Assembly (NCBI GenBank): GCA_009911195.1
Contig: QXWV01000036.1
Span: 1-47,796, forward strand
Direction of reading: 5' to 3'
DNA length: 47,796 bases
DNA from: Lachnospiraceae bacterium
GTDB taxonomy: Bacteria > Bacillota > Clostridia > Lachnospirales > Lachnospiraceae
Made by a program: the position numbers and the translations under genes. Below the pieces are notes generated by a model. The model saw only the letters and a list, made by a program, of their open reading frames with translations, searched no databases and was not told the origin of the DNA. This document shows positions 26,952 through 34,214 of this stretch, piece after piece. The stretch's first letter is position 1, and each line of letters opens with the position of its first letter.

Positions 26952-29588
26952 ATGGGGGTAAAAATATTGAGAGATAAAAAGGAAAAATTTGTGGGAAAGA
27001 CAGGAAAACGGATGATGCTATGGCTGTTAACGGCGGCCTTGACATCAGGGGTCTGGAGTATGGCAGGCTGCGGGCAAGGCGGGGTGGACAGTAGTGGAGA
27101 TGGCAGCAATGTGTCCGGGGGAGAAACGGGAGGCAAAGAGGATGGTGGTACGGAAGCCGGGAATCCGGAAGGGGATGAGGAGGCATCAGATGTAATGGGG
27201 CGCTACCTGGAAGAGGCGAATGATTTTTTGAAAGGTGAATTGAACGTGGGCAGCAGAATCCAACGGATGGATGACGGCAGCCTGGTGATTGTAAGCACCA
27301 ATTCCGGCAAATGGGTTTCCAGAGATAATGGCATTAGCTGGGAACAGGAAGAAATGGCCTGGTTTGAAGAACTGAGCGCCTCCAATTGGATTATGCATAT
27401 CGCGGTAGCTAAGGATGGCCACATGGCCGTTATCTATGAAGCCCAGGAGGATGTGGACGGTGGTGCAGGGGAAGATACCGGAAATGCCGGCGCGGGTACA
27501 GAAGAGAACGCTGGCACGGATAAAGAAGGAAATGCCGGCGCGGAAGAAGAAGGGAACAGAGACGCGGACAAAGAAGGAAATGCCGGCGTGGAAGAAGGGG
27601 ACAATAGTGCGGATGCAGAAGAAAATGCCGGGGGAAGGGCGGAAGATGAGGGAAAGGATATAGGGGAAGATGGAGAAGAGATGCGTTCCATGGATTTCTC
27701 CATCCATCCCAAATATGGGCTTGTGACACCGGAAGGAGAATTTGTGGAGGTGGAAATCCCTTACCAGGATTCGGAATATGTGAATTATTTTGCCTTTTCT
27801 GAAGACGGCAGATTATTTGGGGCTGCCTTGGGAGGGAAGGTGTATGAGGTGGACCTGGAGACGTACAGCGGGAAAGAGGTAATAGAGCTTTCCGGCTGGG
27901 TGCAGCATATGGCGGCGAAGGACGGCAGGCTGCTGATGATGAACCAGGACGGGGTCACCATTGCGGATATGGATACATGGGAAACCGTGGAGGATGAAGC
28001 CCTGGATGATTTTCTGGATGGGCAGGGCAACAGCCTGTTATACTCTACTGCAGGGATACAGCCCCTTTTGCTGATGCCGGGGGAAGAGGGAATCCTGTAT
28101 ATTGCCTTTGAAAAAGGGATTTACCGACATGTGATTGGAGGAAGCCTGGTGGAACAAATAGCGGACGGCTCGCTCAACTCCATGGGAAACCCTTCTTACG
28201 GTATGCTGGACGGCGTTTTGCTGGATGACGATGTTTTTTTGATATTATATGCCAGCGGGGAACTGATGCGGTATAGCTATGACCCCAATATCCCTGCAGT
28301 GCCGGAAATACAGCTAAAAGCTTATAGTCTGACGGAAAATAATCTGCTGCGGACAGTGATTTCCTCTTACCAGTCCAGGCATCCGGAAGTGTATATCCGG
28401 TATGAAATCGGGATAAACGGGAATGGGGCAGCGACCAGGGAGGATGCCCTGAAAAAGCTGAATGCGGAAATCGCAGCAGGGAAAGGGCCGGATTTCTTCC
28501 TGTTAGACGATATGCCGGTGGACTCTTATGTGGAAAAAGGGGTGCTTATGGATTTGCGTCCATATCTGGAGGAGAAGGGGGAGGATAAATATTTTACAAA
28601 TATCATCAATGCTTTCCGGAAACCGGAAGGTACCTTCGTGATACCTGCCCAGTTCCAGATATCTGTGCTGGTGGGAAAGGCGGAGGATATCGAAAAAATG
28701 ACAGGGCTGGAAGAAATCGCCCAAATGGTGGAGGACTATCGGGAAGAGAAAGCGGAAGGCATGATTTTCGGCGCCAGGAGCGAAGAAGAACTGCTCAATA
28801 AACTTTTGCCTGCCTGTGCCCCGGCATGGAAGGACGATGAAGGAAAAGTAAATAAAGATGCGCTGACAGAATTCTATGGACTGGCGAAAAGGATATGGGA
28901 TGCGGAAAGCGCAGGGGTTGACGATGATAGGAAAGAAGAGTATGGAAGATGGATAGAAGAACTGAAGGAAGCCGGGAGGACAGATGCGGAAATTAAGGAA
29001 AGCCAGTTCGATGTAGGGGGCAGGATATTGGATTATTTAACCGGCGGGCAGGAATTTGTAGCCGGTGTGATTAGCGATAGTATGTCTTTCGATACAATGA
29101 TTTCATGCTTCAAAATAAAAGGAAAGACGGACAGCGGTTTTAGGGCCTATAGCGGACAGACACAAGGTGTGTTTGTTCCGGATAGCCTGATGGGCATCAG
29201 CAGTACCTCTGCCCATCAGGACATTGCTGCCGGGCTGTTAGGGGAAATGCTGGATGGTGAAGGCTGGAGAGGCATGCCGGTAGGCAAGGAAAAATGTAAG
29301 GAAAGATTCCTGATAAATATGACAGAGGACGGAGGCAGCTATGGCGCAATGGGCATAGCGTCCCAGGATGGCAGTAATTATATAGCCCTGGATATTTATC
29401 CTGCCTCGGAGGATGAGATAGAACTTCTCTTTGAGACGATAATGGAAGGAAGGACTCCCTACGTTAGGGACTCTGTCATGGAAGATGCCGTGTGCATTGC
29501 CGGAGAAAAGGTACTGAAAGGGGAAATATCGGCTTTAGAGGGGGCAGAGGAAGTGGTACAGAAAACGGCGATTTATATGTCGGAATAA
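26952..29588 (+). CDS. Second propeller-like/solute-binding lipoprotein, paralogue of the previous gene
   Basis: Tandem paralogue of 878 residues with the same plan: signal peptide with lipobox SMAGC (Cys about 39), Asp-box GKWVSRDNGISW, propeller-like region, then a solute-binding domain starting at about 454 (LKAYSLTENNLLRTVIS...). It is longer because an acidic Gly/Asn/Ala repeat insert (about 166-247) is expanded at the same place as a short Glu-rich loop in the first copy. The motifs YRHVIGG, AAGKGPDF and YVEKGVLMDLRPYL are shared, so the pair arose by duplication. Start: the ATG at 26952 is 2 bases after the first gene's stop, with GGAG five bases earlier; a GTG at 26991 after AAGGA is possible. 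Confidence 0.85.
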   Translation: MGVKILRDKKEKFVGKTGKRMMLWLLTAALTSGVWSMAGCGQGGVDSSGDGSNVSGGETGGKEDGGTEAGNPEGDEEASDVMGRYLEEANDFLKGELNVGSRIQRMDDGSLVIVSTNSGKWVSRDNGISWEQEEMAWFEELSASNWIMHIAVAKDGHMAVIYEAQEDVDGGAGEDTGNAGAGTEENAGTDKEGNAGAEEEGNRDADKEGNAGVEEGDNSADAEENAGGRAEDEGKDIGEDGEEMRSMDFSIHPKYGLVTPEGEFVEVEIPYQDSEYVNYFAFSEDGRLFGAALGGKVYEVDLETYSGKEVIELSGWVQHMAAKDGRLLMMNQDGVTIADMDTWETVEDEALDDFLDGQGNSLLYSTAGIQPLLLMPGEEGILYIAFEKGIYRHVIGGSLVEQIADGSLNSMGNPSYGMLDGVLLDDDVFLILYASGELMRYSYDPNIPAVPEIQLKAYSLTENNLLRTVISSYQSRHPEVYIRYEIGINGNGAATREDALKKLNAEIAAGKGPDFFLLDDMPVDSYVEKGVLMDLRPYLEEKGEDKYFTNIINAFRKPEGTFVIPAQFQISVLVGKAEDIEKMTGLEEIAQMVEDYREEKAEGMIFGARSEEELLNKLLPACAPAWKDDEGKVNKDALTEFYGLAKRIWDAESAGVDDDRKEEYGRWIEELKEAGRTDAEIKESQFDVGGRILDYLTGGQEFVAGVISDSMSFDTMISCFKIKGKTDSGFRAYSGQTQGVFVPDSLMGISSTSAHQDIAAGLLGEMLDGEGWRGMPVGKEKCKERFLINMTEDGGSYGAMGIASQDGSNYIALDIYPASEDEIELLFETIMEGRTPYVRDSVMEDAVCIAGEKVLKGEISALEGAEEVVQKTAIYMSE

Positions 29589-29667
29589 AACAGAAGGGAT
29601 ATTCAGCTAGGGCATAGGGGGAGGAGTGAACCCTATCGCCCGGCTTGGAAAGGAACATGGTTATCAT

Positions 29668-30525
29668 ATGAAAAAGATGAAAGCCAGGATATTTTTTCTT
29701 GCACCCAGTTTTTTGGGGGTGTTCCTGTTCGTGGTTCTGCCCTTCGGGGATGTGGCAAGGCGTTCGTTTATGACGGCGATTACGAAAGAAGGGGCAGGGA
29801 TTCGGAACTATAGGGCGATATTTACCAACAGCGCTTTTTTGCTGGCGGTGAAAAATACGTTTCGCTTTACAGTGTTTTGTATTCCGTTGCTGGTGGCGCT
29901 GGGGCTGGCCATCGCGTTGGCAATGGGCAGTATACGGCATTTGCAAACGGTAAAATCTTTTTACCTGTTCCCTTTGGCCATGCCCACGGCTACTGTGGCG
30001 GTGGTGTGGAAAATGATTTTTTATGAAAAAGGGTTTCTGAACCAGTGGCTGGAACAGTTCGGGCTTCTTGGCCGGCTGGGGGATGGGGCGGCCGTGGACT
30101 ATATAGGAAGCGGCGCGGCATTCTATGTGCTGGCAGGAACATATATCTGGAAAAACCTGGGGTATACGGTGGTACTCTGGCTGGCGGGGATTATGGGAGT
30201 GAACGGGGAAATGATGGAGGCGGCACAGGTGGACGGTGCGGGAAAGCTGCAAAGGTTCTGGTATGTGATGCTGCCTAATCTGAAAGGAAGCCTTTATACA
30301 ATTGTGGTAATTTCCTTTTTAAATTCCTTTAAGATATACAGGGAAGCCTATTTGGTGGCAGGCTCTTACCCCCATGACAGCATCTATATGCTCCAACATC
30401 TGTTTAATAACTGGTTTGTGAATCTGGATTTGGATAAAATGGCGGCAGCGGCAGTGGTCTGCGCCCTGTTTTTCCTGATTTTTATTATGCTGCTGCAATG
30501 GCTTTGGGATAAAGAGGCAGGATAG
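29668..30525 (+). CDS. CUT1-type ABC sugar permease, MalF/UgpA-like
   Basis: A six-helix inner-membrane permease of 285 residues. It starts with KARIFFLAPSFLGVFLFVVLPF, typical of the MalF/UgpA class, and carries the EAA loop EMMEAAQVDGAGKLQRFWYVMLP that docks with the ATPase. It forms a heterodimer with the next permease to import the ligand of the upstream lipoproteins. No ATP-binding subunit lies in this operon; a shared MsmX-type ATPase elsewhere is expected, as is common for CUT1 systems in Firmicutes. The ATG at 29668 gives the usual N-terminus; a GTG at 29626 is in frame but its Shine-Dalgarno lies too close. Confidence 0.92.
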   Translation: MKKMKARIFFLAPSFLGVFLFVVLPFGDVARRSFMTAITKEGAGIRNYRAIFTNSAFLLAVKNTFRFTVFCIPLLVALGLAIALAMGSIRHLQTVKSFYLFPLAMPTATVAVVWKMIFYEKGFLNQWLEQFGLLGRLGDGAAVDYIGSGAAFYVLAGTYIWKNLGYTVVLWLAGIMGVNGEMMEAAQVDGAGKLQRFWYVMLPNLKGSLYTIVVISFLNSFKIYREAYLVAGSYPHDSIYMLQHLFNNWFVNLDLDKMAAAAVVCALFFLIFIMLLQWLWDKEAG

Positions 30526-30583
30526 GGCCGGTTTAATTTTTGCAGGGAATAATGTGGGCTGTAAGAAAGGCATAACGGTTAAG

Positions 30584-31459
30584 ATGGATAAGAAAAAAGT
30601 AAAGGAATGCTACATCTCCATAAAGCAGGGTATGCTGGAAGTGATTTTGATACTACCGGCACTTTTGGTATGTATTCCTATCCTCCTGTTAATGACAGGG
30701 GGATTTATGGCCAGGGATGAACTGCGGGAAGGGCTGGCTCCGGTGTTTACGGGCATGGGGGATTATATTCAGTGGAACTGGATGCCCAATTATCCTACCT
30801 TTGAAAATTATAAAAGGCTGCTGTTTGAAACGCCGCAGTTTTTTGTGCTGTTCTGGAATTCAGTGAAAATGACGGGATGCATCCTGGCCGGGCAGTTACT
30901 GATGGGAGTACCGGCAGCCTGGTCTTTTGCCGTCTACCGCTTCCGGTCAGGGAAGGCGGTGTTTACCATGTATGTGGCATTGATGCTCCTGCCCTTTCAG
31001 GTGATGATGCTGTCCAGCTACCTGGTATTAGACAGGCTTCATCTAATGAATACCCAATGGGCGGTAATACTCCCTGCCGTGTTTTCCACATTTCCGGTTT
31101 TTATCTGTTATGGCGGATTCCGGCAGATACCGGCGGCTATGCTGGAATCCGCCAGGATAGACGGCGCGGGGGAATGGTTTATTTTCTGGAAAATTGGGCT
31201 GCCCCTTGGAAAAGGTGGGATTCTTTCCGCCATGGTGCTTGGGTTTTTGGAATATTGGAATCTGATGGAACAGCCCTTAGCTTTTCTGGAAAGCAAGGAA
31301 TTATGGCCGCTGTCGCTTTATCTGCCGGAAATCACATGGCAGCAGGCTGGGTATGCTTTTGCGGCTTCGGTGATTACGCTGATACCGTCGGTGTTTGTAT
31401 TTCTAATGGGCCAGGATTATCTGGAACAGGGGATTATTTATGCGGGGCTGAAGGAGTAG
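30584..31459 (+). CDS. CUT1-type ABC sugar permease, MalG/UgpE-like
   Basis: The second membrane subunit, 291 residues with six helices. The first helix EVILILPALLVCIPILLLM is followed by an external stretch and the EAA-type loop MLESARIDGAGEWFIFWKIGLP, with the MalG-like C-terminal LMGQDYLEQGIIYAGLKE. It pairs with the previous permease, 58 bases upstream. The start is uncertain: a GTG at 30554 has AGGGA five bases before it and would add ten residues. Substrate specificity cannot be read from sequence. Confidence 0.92.
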   Translation: MDKKKVKECYISIKQGMLEVILILPALLVCIPILLLMTGGFMARDELREGLAPVFTGMGDYIQWNWMPNYPTFENYKRLLFETPQFFVLFWNSVKMTGCILAGQLLMGVPAAWSFAVYRFRSGKAVFTMYVALMLLPFQVMMLSSYLVLDRLHLMNTQWAVILPAVFSTFPVFICYGGFRQIPAAMLESARIDGAGEWFIFWKIGLPLGKGGILSAMVLGFLEYWNLMEQPLAFLESKELWPLSLYLPEITWQQAGYAFAASVITLIPSVFVFLMGQDYLEQGIIYAGLKE

Positions 31460-31502
31460 GGGAATGAATGCAGCGAAAGGATAAGGAAGAGGTAGGGATG
31501 AC

Positions 31503-32789
31503 ATGAAAAGGAAAGAAAAGATTGTGGCGGGGTTAGTGGTTTTCTTTGTTTTGATGTGGGTTTGTACGTTGGTTTCCAAGAGCATTTATGCTTCCAGGCT
31601 GCCCCGTGTAAGTACGGTAAATCCGGAGAAAAAGAGGATTGAGCATCTGGTGGAGGCGGAAGGTATCGTAAAGCAGGGGAGCGATGTGGCGATTCATACG
31701 CTGCCGGGAATGCGGGTGATGAAGATATGTGTGCGGGTTGGGGATGAAGTGGAGGAAGGAAGCGAATTATTCTGGCTGGATAAAGAGGATTTGGAAGAAC
31801 TGATTGAGGAAAAGGAGCTGGAAGCGGCCAAGCTGGAGTATCAGATAGCGGATTTGAAGGAGAACCAGGCAATAGATGCCATAGAACGGCAAAAGGGGAT
31901 TACCCGCGCAAAAGAGGATATGGAAGTGGCAGAAGATAAGGCGGATACGGCACTGGAACGGGCGGATGAGGCATTAAATAAGGCCGGGGAAAAGCTGGAT
32001 AAGATGGACGGGAAAAGCCCTTCTGTGACATCCGATGGGGATAGGAAGGAGGCCAATGAGGAATATAACAGATGGGTAGCCCAAGGGGAGCAGATGGCGG
32101 CTACCGTATCCGGCAACCAGGTTAGCGTGGCGGAAAAAGAAAAGCTTCTGGAGAAAGTAAAGGAGGGAGGGAAGGAAGAGGATATCAGGAAGGCGGAAGA
32201 AGAGCTGAGGCTGGCAAAAGAGGAATTGGAAGCGTCGGTCAGCAGCTATGAGAATTATAAGGCAAATCCCAAAAGCCAGCCGGATTTTTCAGGGGAAGAC
32301 AATGCGAAGAAAGCTTGGGAAAGCGAGAAAGAAGCTTTGGAAGAAAATGTGCAAAGCGCCCGGTACGGAAAGGAAGATGCCTTGATAGGCAATGCGGACA
32401 GTTTGCGGGATGCGGACAGGAAGCTGGAAGATGCCCAGATGCCCGGGAGGGCGGACAGCACGATGGAAATTTATGAGATGCAGTTGGAAAGCATGAAAAA
32501 GGAAATTGAGAAATACCGGGAAATATACAAGGAGGACGGGAAAGTGGCCAGCGACCGGGCGGCAACTGTGACAAAAGTCAATTTGACAGTAGGGGAACGG
32601 ACTGTGGACGGGGCGGCGGTAGTCTGTGCGGACAAGGAAGTGCCCTATCAGTTTGAAACCCTGATTGCCAAAGAACAGAAGAAATATGTGAACCAGGGGG
32701 ATACGGTAACTTTGAGCACGCCGGAAGGCAAGAGCGAGCTGGCAATCAATTATTTGGAGAAGATGTTTCCGGCGCTTACCGGGCGGTAG
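31503..32789 (+). CDS. HlyD-like membrane-fusion protein, N-terminal part of a frameshifted gene
   Basis: This frame encodes 428 residues: a single membrane helix (about 8-26), a lipoyl-like half (VEAEGIVKQGSDVAIHTLPGMRVMKICVRVGDEVEEG), a long charged coiled coil with KEL/EEEL heptads (about 90-320) and then the second half of the lipoyl/beta-barrel part. Adaptors of this kind span from the membrane to a partner export component, usually an ABC permease. Here the gene follows a pair of import-type permeases, an odd setting. The frame ends at NYLEKMFPALTGR, whereas the family expects LEEDVSGAYRAVVYLPQGKG; that sequence continues in another frame. The gap is consistent with loss of one G. GAGGTAGGG precedes the start. 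Confidence 0.8.
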   Translation: MKRKEKIVAGLVVFFVLMWVCTLVSKSIYASRLPRVSTVNPEKKRIEHLVEAEGIVKQGSDVAIHTLPGMRVMKICVRVGDEVEEGSELFWLDKEDLEELIEEKELEAAKLEYQIADLKENQAIDAIERQKGITRAKEDMEVAEDKADTALERADEALNKAGEKLDKMDGKSPSVTSDGDRKEANEEYNRWVAQGEQMAATVSGNQVSVAEKEKLLEKVKEGGKEEDIRKAEEELRLAKEELEASVSSYENYKANPKSQPDFSGEDNAKKAWESEKEALEENVQSARYGKEDALIGNADSLRDADRKLEDAQMPGRADSTMEIYEMQLESMKKEIEKYREIYKEDGKVASDRAATVTKVNLTVGERTVDGAAVVCADKEVPYQFETLIAKEQKKYVNQGDTVTLSTPEGKSELAINYLEKMFPALTGR

Positions 32790-33112
32790 TCTATTTGCCC
32801 CAGGGAAAAGGGACTCTGGGGATGAGTGGCACTTTGACCAAGGCCGAGGTGTCGGAAAGCTTTGAATGCTGCATCCCGGTGAATGCGTTACATAAGGATG
32901 TGATGGGCGAACGGTATTATATTTATTTGGTAGGGGAGCGCGACGGAATACTGGGGAAAGAGCGGTATGTGGAGATGCGCTATGTAAAAGTAGTGGATGT
33001 GAATGACAGTTATGCTGCGCTGGAAAATGGTGCGGTAGCAAAAGATGAGGAAATCATTGTCGGGAGCGATAAAGAGGTGGAGAATAATATAGTGGTGCGG
33101 ATGGCGGATTAA
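32762..33112 (+). pseudogene. C-terminal part of the frameshifted HlyD-like protein
   Basis: From 32762 a second frame reads DVSGAYRAVVYLPQGKGTLG and then continues to 33112 (about 117 codons), containing TKAEVSESFECCIPVNALHKD and a final EEIIVGSDKEVENNIVVRM. These are the barrel and membrane-proximal segments expected at the end of an HlyD/MacA-like adaptor. The internal ATG at 32795 cannot supply a sensible protein. Joined to the first frame by restoring a single base near 32755, the product would be about 536 residues. Whether this is a true inactivating mutation, an assembly error or programmed slippage cannot be settled here. Confidence 0.75.
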
Positions 33113-33202
33113 GGGGGAATATTGCGCCAAAATTGGACTTAATAAAGTAATTACGAACTAATGAATGAAAGAATAAAAGAATATAAAACTTAGAACCAGG
33201 GG

Positions 33203-33237
33203 CAGGGCCGCCGATGCGGCTCTGTTTTTTCTTTTTT
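33203..33237 (+). terminator. Strong rho-independent terminator ending the lipoprotein-transport operon
   Basis: CAGGGCCGC (33203-33211) pairs with GCGGCTCTG (33216-33224) over a CGAT loop and is followed by a long T-rich tract. It marks the end of the operon. Confidence 0.92.
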
Positions 33238-33245
33238 ATGCACAC

Positions 33246-33323
33246 GGGTGTCCAAATGAAATGTGTCAGCGAGCTGACGGACGCCCGGCGCACGAGTAGG
33301 GGAAGATGGCTCTTCCCTACTCG
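33246..33323. other. Structured intergenic element with nested hairpins
   Basis: The element has three pairings. GGGTGTCC (33246-33253) faces GGACGCCC (33279-33286). Inside it GTCAGC and GCTGAC (33265-33270, 33273-33278) form a tight hairpin. Next to it CGAGTAGGGGAAGA (33293-33306) faces TCTTCCCTACTCG (33311-33323) with one bulged base. None has a U-tract, so it is not simply a terminator. The composition is GC-rich compared with the AT-rich rest of 33113-33478, which otherwise holds a terminator and a promoter. Confidence 0.6.
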
Positions 33324-33366
33324 ATTATAGGACTAAAGTATCAAAAATAATTTTTTCGTCATTTTT

Positions 33367-33381
33367 AACATATAATATGTT
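33367..33381. promoter_or_regulatory. Palindrome overlapping the upstream promoter region of the LytTR regulator
   Basis: AACATAT and ATATGTT meet around a single A, giving a perfect 7-bp-arm palindrome 4 bases before the -35 element. Its position suits an activator or repressor site, perhaps for a regulator other than LytTR, whose usual sites are direct repeats. Confidence 0.4.
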
Positions 33382-33384
33382 CTA

Positions 33385-33413
33385 TTGTAGTGGTAAAATC
33401 TATGTGATATAAT
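33385..33413 (+). promoter_or_regulatory. Promoter of the LytTR/GHKL two-component operon
   Basis: TTGTAG (33385-33390), 17 bases, then TATAAT (33408-33413) preceded by TGA, an extended -10. This is a good SigA promoter and predicts a leader of about 60 bases. Confidence 0.65.
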
Positions 33414-33478
33414 AATTTTGCACAATTGATATACCAATTTAAGGAAACCAATTTTTATTAGTATGGAAGGGGAAAGAG

Positions 33479-34207
33479 ATGTATTTGATAGCCGTTTGTG
33501 ATGATGATAAGACAGAACTGGATAAAACGGGTAATTATTTGTCCGGTTGGCAGGAAAAACATCCGGATTACCAGTTGCAGATAGACTGTTTTACCAGTGC
33601 GGAAGAATTTCTTTATACGTTGAAGGAAAAAGAGTATTCCCCGGATTTGTTGTTTCTGGATATTTATATGCCGGGAAAATCGGGTATAGAATTGGCAAGG
33701 GAATTACGGGGAATGGGGAAGGAAGGGGATATTGTTTTTTTGACTACATCCAAGGAACATGCGCTGGAGGCTTTTAGCGTGGATGCTGCCCAGTATCTTT
33801 TAAAACCGGTAAAGGAGCAGGATTTGCTGCGGGTCTTAGACAGGCTGTTTGTTGATAAACAGGATAAAAGGAAGGACTGTTTGCTGTTACGGATTGAGGG
33901 GAAGTTTTGCAAGGTACTGTTAAATGATATTGTATATTGTGAGGCGCAGGGAAAGAACCAAAGGCTGTATCTGGAGGATGACACGTATCAGAAGCTGCGG
34001 ATGACGATGACAGAAATATATGGGATGCTTTCCGGGAGGCAGGAATTTACTAAAGTGGGCGTTTCGTATATCGTGAACCTGAATCATGTGGACAGCCTGA
34101 ATGCACATGAAATATGCCTGGATACCGGAAGGAGCATTTATTTGCCACGGGGGGCATATCAGCCTTTGAGGGAGCAGTTTTTCAAATATTATTGCGAAGA
34201 AGGGTAA
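33479..34207 (+). CDS. LytTR-family response regulator (AgrA-like)
   Basis: A 242-residue regulator. The receiver has DDD at 8-10, phospho-acceptor Asp61 in PDLLFLDIYMPGKSG and the LLKPVKE lysine. The LytTR DNA-binding domain (about 140-240) shows IVYCEAQGKNQRLYLEDDTY, the GRQEFTKVGVSYIVNLNHVDSL motif and the basic end. Such regulators bind direct repeats upstream of targets, often quorum-sensing, bacteriocin, capsule or surface genes. The partner kinase gene follows 7 bases later. The pilin-type locus directly downstream is an attractive target, but this is inferred from order. GGAAGGGGAAAGAG precedes the start. Confidence 0.93.
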   Translation: MYLIAVCDDDKTELDKTGNYLSGWQEKHPDYQLQIDCFTSAEEFLYTLKEKEYSPDLLFLDIYMPGKSGIELARELRGMGKEGDIVFLTTSKEHALEAFSVDAAQYLLKPVKEQDLLRVLDRLFVDKQDKRKDCLLLRIEGKFCKVLLNDIVYCEAQGKNQRLYLEDDTYQKLRMTMTEIYGMLSGRQEFTKVGVSYIVNLNHVDSLNAHEICLDTGRSIYLPRGAYQPLREQFFKYYCEEG

Positions 34208-34214
34208 TAAAGGG

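Noticed and set aside
32795-33112. An independent 105-codon gene
   Set aside because: Its frame continues upstream without stop into sequence expected in the HlyD-like protein, so it is the second part of a frameshifted gene.
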